Positions 59,552-64,000 of a stretch of DNA of 64,000 nucleotides are shown piece after piece. The notes beneath the pieces are model-generated. The model was not told the origin of the DNA and ran no database searches. It saw only the letters and a program-made list of their open reading frames with translations. The stretch is from Rossellomorea aquimaris. GTDB taxonomy: Bacteria; Bacillota; Bacilli; Bacillales; Bacillaceae_B. Each line of letters starts with the position of its first letter. Position 1 is the first letter of the stretch. Location: assembly GCF_001877785.1 (NCBI RefSeq), contig NZ_MINN01000074.1:62001-126000 (forward strand). Reading direction: 5' to 3'. The position numbers and the translations under genes are program-made.

Positions 59552-59599
59552 GGGCCAGCTTCCCTCCATGATAAAGGTTTTATACCAGGGGGCTGGCCC
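59552..59599 (+). terminator. Hairpin between the two arrays
   Basis: GGGCCAGC (59552-59559) pairs with GCTGGCCC (59592-59599) around a 32-nt loop that can pair further (TTCCCTCC with some of the CCAGGG side). No clean T-run, so it may be a processing or stability element rather than a terminator. Confidence 0.4.
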
Positions 59600-59615
59600 C
59601 GTTAAGTCAGGTCCA

Positions 59616-59755
59616 CGCGCAAAGACTATTCGACAAGTGGCGCGAATAGCACCCAGAGTGGCGCAATAATTTAAATACCGGCGCAATTATCCGGAAAGTG
59701 GCTTAATTATTCAGATTCCGGCGCAATTATCCCGGAACCGGCACAATAACTATTT
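59616..59755 (+). repeat. 20-21-bp periodic array (GGCGCAATTAT type)
   Basis: GGCGC/GGCTT/GGCAC units start at 59639, 59660, 59680, 59700, 59720 and 59740 (21, 20, 20, 20, 20 bp), with a looser one at about 59616. The consensus is G-G-C-G-C-A-A-T-T-A-T followed by a 9-10-bp variable part often containing CCGGA or AGT. Unlike the TTATCAAAA family it is GC-containing, but unit length and number are alike. It lies between convergent RidA and methyltransferase genes. Confidence 0.75.
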
Positions 59756-59875
59756 CTATATTCATATTCTTAGTTTTGAAGTCACTGAGAAATTGGCTTA
59801 AGACATTAATTTTGATAGGAACCTTCTCTTTTTATCTTAAAACAGTCAAACTATGGCAAGTTTTCAAAAAGATTC

Positions 59876-60499
59876 TCACTTCACCCCAGCCACAGCCACC
59901 GTCTGATACCCCCGAGAAACCGGCCCGCCCAATACCCTGACCTCTGAAAATTTTAATCTCTCCATCATCGGAATCAGTTCCCTATGAATCATTTGCTTAA
60001 CCGAAGCCCATTCCTCTCCGTCTTTCCCGTCACAAAGCGTAATCATGACTCTGCCTCCCGGCGTCATCACCCTGTGAATTTCTTCAAACGACCTGGAAAG
60101 ATTCTCCCAAAAATAAACAGAATGGATGCTGTACACGGCTGAAAATTGCTCTTCAGAAAGAGGCAGTTCTTCGACACTGCCAAGGACTAACTCTATCCTT
60201 TTCTGTTTCAGTGCTTTTCTGTTTCGCATTGCAGCGGAATGGAGGAGGGATTTGGACAGATCCAAACCGGTGACATGGTGACCGCCATTCATTGAGGAGA
60301 TCTGTTTTAATGCAAAACCTGCACCGCACCCGATTTCGAGTACACGTTCATTCTCCTGAAGGTTTAAATTTTCAATGGTCCATAGCGTTTCCGGTTGATG
60401 CTGCCGAATCATCTTTTCCCCGATGAACCGTCCGAGCAGTCCCGTGGGCCGGCCATACTGGCTATCAATGATGTTGTAGAATCTTGTTTTGAGATTCAT
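59876..60499 (-). CDS. Class I SAM-dependent methyltransferase
   Basis: 207 residues, AGGAGG upstream of ATG 60499. Motif I VLEIGCGAGFALKQISSMNG, then HVTGLDLSKSLLHSAAMRNR, ELVLGSVEELPLSEEQFSAV and HRVMTPGGRVMITLCDGKDG. The N-terminus (GRFIGEKMIRQHQPETLWTI) is typical of the methyltransferases that sit divergent from LysR regulators in Bacillus. Substrate unknown. It shares a 114-bp intergenic region with the LysR gene. Confidence 0.88.
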   Translation of the reverse strand: MNLKTRFYNIIDSQYGRPTGLLGRFIGEKMIRQHQPETLWTIENLNLQENERVLEIGCGAGFALKQISSMNGGHHVTGLDLSKSLLHSAAMRNRKALKQKRIELVLGSVEELPLSEEQFSAVYSIHSVYFWENLSRSFEEIHRVMTPGGRVMITLCDGKDGEEWASVKQMIHRELIPMMERLKFSEVRVLGGPVSRGYQTVAVAGVK

Positions 60500-60613
60500 A
60501 AAAAATTCCTCCTAAAGTTACTGTATTTACACTATAATTTTCTTATAACTATTAAACAATCATATATAAGTTATAGATACTATTAAATATTCTTATAGTA
60601 AGGAGGCGGTAAA

Positions 60614-61507
60614 ATGGAAATCAGTCAATTAAAAGCATTTGAGCTTGTGGCCAGGCTCGGGTCATACAGCAAGGCTTCGAGATACCTGGATGTGTCTCAG
60701 CCGACAATCAGCCTGAGGATAAAAGAGTTAGAGAAAGATGTGGGCGGATATCTTTTTGTCCGGTCAGGTAAACAGATGGTGCTGACAGATTTAGGAAAAG
60801 GTTTCCTTCCTTATGCCAGACAGGCACTTGAAATACTGACTAAAGGGAAAGAAAGGGCGCTCTCTATAAAAGAAGGCAAAAGAGGGGAAGTCACGATTGG
60901 GACACTCCCGACTTTTACAACCGGACATTTCACCTCTATCGTGATGGAGATGCAGCATCGTTTTCCTGACATCGATGTGACCATCCATACCGGCCATAAC
61001 CAGCAAATCATCGACATGCTTTATGATGGATTCGTTAATATGGGGTTGATCACATCGCCGTTTTTTAATAAAGACCTGAAGAGGATCCATACGCTCAAAG
61101 AACCCCTCGTCTTCGTCGCACATCACAGTCACCCATTAAGCGGAATGAAGAGTTATGGGGCAAGGGATATTTTTGAAAACGGCAAACCATACATCATGAC
61201 CGATTGGAGCGAAGAGAGTAAACATTGGCAGAGAACGCACATACAATTAGGGACGGACATTATAGAATTGCCGCCGGCCACCGCACTGGAATTCGTCCTG
61301 CAAGGCACTGGAGCAGCACTGCTAACGGAATCAATGGTATGTCACCTCATCCAAAAAGGGACATTGGTCAAGCTCGAACCAAACGAAATGCCAGCACTAT
61401 ACAGAGAAATCGCCTTGGTCAGCCTGGATCGTGAGCAGTCCCTGCCGCCGGCTTCACAGCTCTTCGTAAAAACAGTAAAGGGCGGGTCATGGGGACAGGT
61501 ACGTTGA
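60614..61507 (+). CDS. LysR family transcriptional regulator
   Basis: 297 residues, AAGGAGG upstream. The winged HTH occupies 1-60 (MEISQLKAFELVARLGSYSK, then YLDVSQPTISLRIKELEKDV). The effector domain follows (GEVTIGTLPTFTTGHF, GLITSPFFNKDLKRIHTLKE). Divergent from the methyltransferase gene and probably its activator. The last residues GSWGQVR are encoded by a copy of the dispersed GGGGACAGGTAC motif, so the original C-terminus may have been extended or truncated by it. Confidence 0.9.
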   Translation: MEISQLKAFELVARLGSYSKASRYLDVSQPTISLRIKELEKDVGGYLFVRSGKQMVLTDLGKGFLPYARQALEILTKGKERALSIKEGKRGEVTIGTLPTFTTGHFTSIVMEMQHRFPDIDVTIHTGHNQQIIDMLYDGFVNMGLITSPFFNKDLKRIHTLKEPLVFVAHHSHPLSGMKSYGARDIFENGKPYIMTDWSEESKHWQRTHIQLGTDIIELPPATALEFVLQGTGAALLTESMVCHLIQKGTLVKLEPNEMPALYREIALVSLDREQSLPPASQLFVKTVKGGSWGQVR

Positions 61508-61555
61508 CCCGTTATTCGGCTCTTTCTTCTTTTCAGGAAAATATATACATTATAA

Positions 61556-61607
61556 TTGACATTTCATTCCAAACATATATAATTTAAGTAATTAAGTAAA
61601 CACTTAA
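61556..61607 (+). promoter_or_regulatory. Promoter and operator of the sdpRI-like operon
   Basis: TTGACA (61556-61561), 16-bp spacer, TATAAT (61578-61583), then TTAAGT-AAAC-ACTTAA (61592-61607) and a further TTAAGTA half-site at 61584. The inverted repeat just after the -10 is positioned for repression by the ArsR-type protein encoded next. Confidence 0.75.
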
Positions 61608-61630
61608 ATATTGCGAAAGGAGGGACGGAC

Positions 61631-61906
61631 TTGTCGATCAACGAGTTGTTTAAGGCCCTGTCCGATGAGAATAGAAGAAAGATCCTGGACCTGCTGCGGA
61701 AGGGGGATTTGACGGCAGGTGAGATTGCGGAACACTTTGACATCAGCAAACCTGGGATCTCGCAGCATTTATCGGTACTGAAACATGCCGAGTTGGTGTA
61801 TGCGTTCAAGAAGGGGCAATATGTGTATTATTCGTTGAATTCATCGGTTTTTCAGGATGTCATGAAATGGGTCGTACAATTTAATTCCAAGGGGGAGAAC
61901 GAATGA
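61631..61906 (+). CDS. ArsR/SmtB-type autorepressor (SdpR-like)
   Basis: 91 residues from TTG 61631 (AAAGGAGGGACGG upstream). Winged HTH: FKALSDENRRKILDLLRKGD, AGEIAEHFDISKPGISQHLS and a wing with YAFKKGQYVYYSLNSSV. No metal-binding ELCVCDL cysteines, as in SdpR. The start of the next gene overlaps its stop (ATGA). In B. subtilis, SdpR represses sdpRI until SdpI binds the SDP toxin and sequesters it; the same circuit is inferred here. Confidence 0.88.
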   Translation: MSINELFKALSDENRRKILDLLRKGDLTAGEIAEHFDISKPGISQHLSVLKHAELVYAFKKGQYVYYSLNSSVFQDVMKWVVQFNSKGENE

Positions 61907-62514
61907 ACAGTAAGTTCTTTATCATTTTCTTGACAATTTTAACATTTGCGGCAAGTATCTATCTTTACGTCAATGGCAGCGGAATAATGGATTCAGCTTA
62001 TGGACCTGAAGAGGTCATTCTTTTTGCGGTCCCGTCCACGATGATGTTAGTGGCTATCCAGCTCTTCACTATGCCGGTCCTCATGAAACAAGGCGATATT
62101 TCCTCTAGATTCAAGAAGGGAATTGACCACATCTTTGTATCCCTCGTGCTCATTTTATTGATCCTGCACATCGGGCTGCTTCTGCTGGCTTCCGGAATAG
62201 AGTTCGACATATTAAGGCTGCTGCCGATTTTGGCCGGGACAGTGCTGATGACTACCGCCAACACACTTCCTAGATTCCAACTGAACACCACAGACCAACC
62301 CGCATCTCAAAAAAATTCAACTCAACAAATTTGGAACACCACACTCAGGCCGTTCGCCTACCCGCTGTTCTGGGGCGGCATCATCATGTTTCTCTGTGTA
62401 TTCCTGCAAGGGACCTTCATGCTAGTCAGCTTCTTTGCAGTCTTAGGCATAACGCTGCTGACCGCCGTATCCCGTGCGTACAAAGCTTATCAACTTCACT
62501 TATCACAGAGATGA
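61903..62514 (+). CDS. SdpI-like membrane protein (DUF1648/SdpI family)
   Basis: 203 residues with six helices (FIIFLTILTFAASIYLYVNG, EVILFAVPSTMMLVAIQLF, ISLVLILLILHIGLLLL-type, LRLLPILAGTVLMTTANTLP, AYPLFWGGIIMFLCVFL, TFMLVSFFAVLGITLLTA). The segment LPILAGTVLMTTANTLPRFQ fits the SdpI family signature (GNxxP-like, here ANTLPR). SdpI confers immunity to the SDP cannibalism toxin and acts as signal transducer with SdpR. No sdpC toxin gene is nearby. A GGGGCCAGGTAC motif follows the stop. Confidence 0.8.
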   Translation: MNSKFFIIFLTILTFAASIYLYVNGSGIMDSAYGPEEVILFAVPSTMMLVAIQLFTMPVLMKQGDISSRFKKGIDHIFVSLVLILLILHIGLLLLASGIEFDILRLLPILAGTVLMTTANTLPRFQLNTTDQPASQKNSTQQIWNTTLRPFAYPLFWGGIIMFLCVFLQGTFMLVSFFAVLGITLLTAVSRAYKAYQLHLSQR

Positions 62515-62589
62515 GAGAAAGCGGGCCATGGGGCCAGGTACTGCGGCTCACTTCAATTTAAAAAAATTTCAGTTAAATGAGGAATTAGA

Positions 62590-63129
62590 ATGAAAATAGA
62601 ACAATTACCGCTAGTGAAAATAAGGGATTTAACCCTCGAAGACGCAGAAGACCGTTATCAGTGGTGCCTCGATAAAGAAGTCACCAAACATCTAAATATG
62701 CCGGAGAAGTATCCTCCATTCAGCAGGGAAGAGACCAGGAACTGGATCAAGATGTGCATAAACAAAACGAATGGCTATGAACAAAAAGCCATCGTCACAG
62801 AAGAGGGCACACACATAGGCTGGATCGACTTGAAAAATATCGACAAGCTGAACAAACACGCAGAAATCGGGATTGCGATTGGAGAGAAAGCTTATTGGGG
62901 CAGGGGCTATGGCCTTGCAGCCATGAAAGAAATGCTTCAATGGGGATTCAATGAACTGGGATTAAATAAAATTTGGCTGCGGGTGGAAGTGGACAACGAT
63001 AAAGCGATTAAATCGTATTTACGAATGGGGTATGTGGAAGAAGGAATTCTGCGGCAGGACCGGTTGAGGAATGGGGAGTTCGTCGATCGGGTAAGAATGA
63101 GTATTCTTCGATCAGAATTTTTAAAGTAA
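62590..63129 (+). CDS. GNAT family N-acetyltransferase (RimJ/RimL type)
   Basis: 179 residues. VKIRDLTLEDAEDRYQWCLD and HLNMPEKYPPFSREETRNWI at the N-terminus, GIAIGEKAYWGRGYGLAAMK as the acetyl-CoA-binding motif (RGYGLA), and LRVEVDNDKAIKSYLRMGYV near the C-terminus. Similar to ribosomal-protein or aminoglycoside-type acetyltransferases; substrate unknown. A weak AGGAATTAG ribosome site. Probably transcribed with the next two genes (gaps of 24 bp and an overlap). Confidence 0.9.
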   Translation: MKIEQLPLVKIRDLTLEDAEDRYQWCLDKEVTKHLNMPEKYPPFSREETRNWIKMCINKTNGYEQKAIVTEEGTHIGWIDLKNIDKLNKHAEIGIAIGEKAYWGRGYGLAAMKEMLQWGFNELGLNKIWLRVEVDNDKAIKSYLRMGYVEEGILRQDRLRNGEFVDRVRMSILRSEFLK

Positions 63130-63153
63130 TAACCGTAAATAAGGGGGAAGAAA

Positions 63154-63732
63154 ATGATAAGTACTGAAAAAGATATACTCAACCTAATTCAAAACGATGA
63201 GAGGATGATGGGAATCCTCAGGGCTGCGAGCAGGCTGCACCTCCCGGATTGTTGGATTTGTGCAGGGTTTGTACGCTCAAAGATCTGGGATGAACTTCAC
63301 GGATTTAAAAATAGAACGGAGATCCCCGATGTGGATGTAATCTATTTTAACGAGAGCAACCTTGAAGAGGAAACGGAAAAAAGACTGGAGGCTGCACTCC
63401 GCGACATATTACCTGAAGTCCCCTGGTCCGTTAAAAATGAGGCCAGAATGCATGTAGTAAATGATGTTTCACCTTATGAATCCTCTGAAGATGCGATATC
63501 AAAATTTCCTGAGACAGCAACTGCTCTTGGTGTGAAGCTGGACAGCAATCAAGAGCTTATCCTGACTGCCCCATGGGGACTGGATGATGTCCTCAATATG
63601 GAGGTAAGGCCGACTCCATATTTTAAAGAGACACAACAACGGGCTGTTATTTATGAGGAACGGGTCATAAAGAAAAATTGGAAAGCAACTTGGCCGAAAA
63701 TTAACGTGTATCATACAGGTTGGAGGCGATGA
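63154..63732 (+). CDS. Nucleotidyltransferase family protein (PF06042 type)
   Basis: 192 residues with AAGGGGGAAG upstream. LHLPDCWICAGFVRSKIWDE and EIPDVDVIYFNESNLEEETE give the G-[F]-V...D-x-D active-site pattern of the YjhU/DUF925 nucleotidyltransferase-like family. WGLDDVLNMEVRPTPYFKE is the characteristic C-terminal motif. Function unassigned in the family. The stop overlaps the next start codon (ATGA), implying coupled translation. Confidence 0.88.
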   Translation: MISTEKDILNLIQNDERMMGILRAASRLHLPDCWICAGFVRSKIWDELHGFKNRTEIPDVDVIYFNESNLEEETEKRLEAALRDILPEVPWSVKNEARMHVVNDVSPYESSEDAISKFPETATALGVKLDSNQELILTAPWGLDDVLNMEVRPTPYFKETQQRAVIYEERVIKKNWKATWPKINVYHTGWRR

Positions 63733-64000
63733 TTAATCTCCATCGCCAACACAACAGTCCCGCTTTTTTACCGGTAGCAGAACATGTGGCAGACACATTC
63801 GAGAAAGTGATTTGTACAGGGGCTTCCACTTTCATCATCCATCGGGATTCAGTCGTCTTTGAGCAGTACATCGGCAAACAGTCCGCTGCTGAAGATGCCA
63901 GACTGGTCCAGGCGGACACGCAGTTTCACGTCGCTTCAGTTAGGAAAACGTATATCGGTTTTGCCGTTTCGTATGCTTTACATTATGGATACATAAAGAG
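63729..64000 (+). CDS. Serine hydrolase / beta-lactamase family protein (partial)
   Basis: The first 90 codons of a gene that runs off the right edge. INLHRQHNSPAFLPVAEHVA, then FIIHRDSVVFEQYIGK and FHVASVRKTYIGFAVSYALH, where SVRK is the SxxK active-site motif of class C beta-lactamase-like serine hydrolases. No signal peptide. It overlaps the stop of the nucleotidyltransferase gene by 4 bp. The remaining motifs lie outside the window. Confidence 0.85.
   Translation, partial: MINLHRQHNSPAFLPVAEHVADTFEKVICTGASTFIIHRDSVVFEQYIGKQSAAEDARLVQADTQFHVASVRKTYIGFAVSYALHYGYIK

Overview
The window looks like a chromosomal segment of a Gram-positive endospore-former of the Bacillaceae, in the Rossellomorea/Bacillus range. 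Evidence: AGGAGG-type ribosome sites before nearly every gene, TTG starts, a T-box leader, an M4 neutral protease, SdpR/SdpI-like proteins, an SipS-type signal peptidase, two intergenic repeat types common in Bacillus genomes, and protein sequences that read as Bacillus throughout. The genus is an inference. No rRNA, tRNA, transposase, prophage or CRISPR array was seen.

Layout. 0-4 kb: N-acyl amino acid or peptide catabolism (enolase-superfamily racemase, M20 amidohydrolase, RpiR regulator) divergent from a YfcC-type transporter. 4-7.9 kb: a gene-poor stretch with a G-rich patch, a trmO-like gene broken by one stop codon, signal peptidase I, an alpha/beta hydrolase and a nested Bacillus repeat. 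7.9-14.9 kb: accessory small-molecule enzymes (nucleosidase, uridine-kinase-like, HAD fragment, GNAT, GrpB, DUF3626, nucleotidyltransferase, serine hydrolase, DinB). 15.4-21.3 kb: a complete thiazole/oxazole-modified peptide (TOMM) locus of the heterocycloanthracin/sonorensin type: a precursor with 14 core cysteines, a terminator, a ThiF-like/RRE protein, a YcaO cyclodehydratase and a SagB-type dehydrogenase. 21.9-27.5 kb: GntR regulator, lipoprotein, deoxyribosyltransferase-like protein, then a clan GH-G glycosidase divergent from a trehalose-type PTS permease with an 18-bp palindrome between them. 27.9-34.9 kb: membrane protein, MMPL exporter with two-component system, SDR. 35-37.2 kb: MefA-like MFS pump behind a leader peptide and an SD-sequestering hairpin, then an AT-rich isochorismatase. 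37.4-46.4 kb: gene remnant, CGNR protein, DinB, neutral protease, methyltransferases, Nudix, MFS and small membrane proteins, one with a recent 222-bp internal duplication. 46.5-48.3 kb: T-box-controlled class II lysyl-tRNA synthetase. 48.7-54 kb: small proteins and a 1008-residue GH16 beta-glucanase behind three LacI/CcpA-type palindromes. 54.3-58.4 kb: a large secreted phosphodiester glycosidase/metallophosphatase split by a one-base frameshift. 58.6-64 kb: YciI, RidA, methyltransferase/LysR pair, sdpRI-like operon, GNAT, nucleotidyltransferase and a partial serine hydrolase.

Two things stand out. The first is the TOMM locus, which has no transporter, leader protease or immunity gene beside it. 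The second is a set of intergenic arrays. Six copies of a ~145-bp element carry five ATTATCAAAA cores spaced exactly 21-20-21-20 bp, and most copies have a GGTATTA-type terminal inverted repeat. Three further arrays with unrelated sequences (at 21.63, 59.47 and 59.62 kb) keep the same 20-21 bp period. All lie downstream of a plus-strand gene and none lies in a divergent promoter region. Their function is not known to me.
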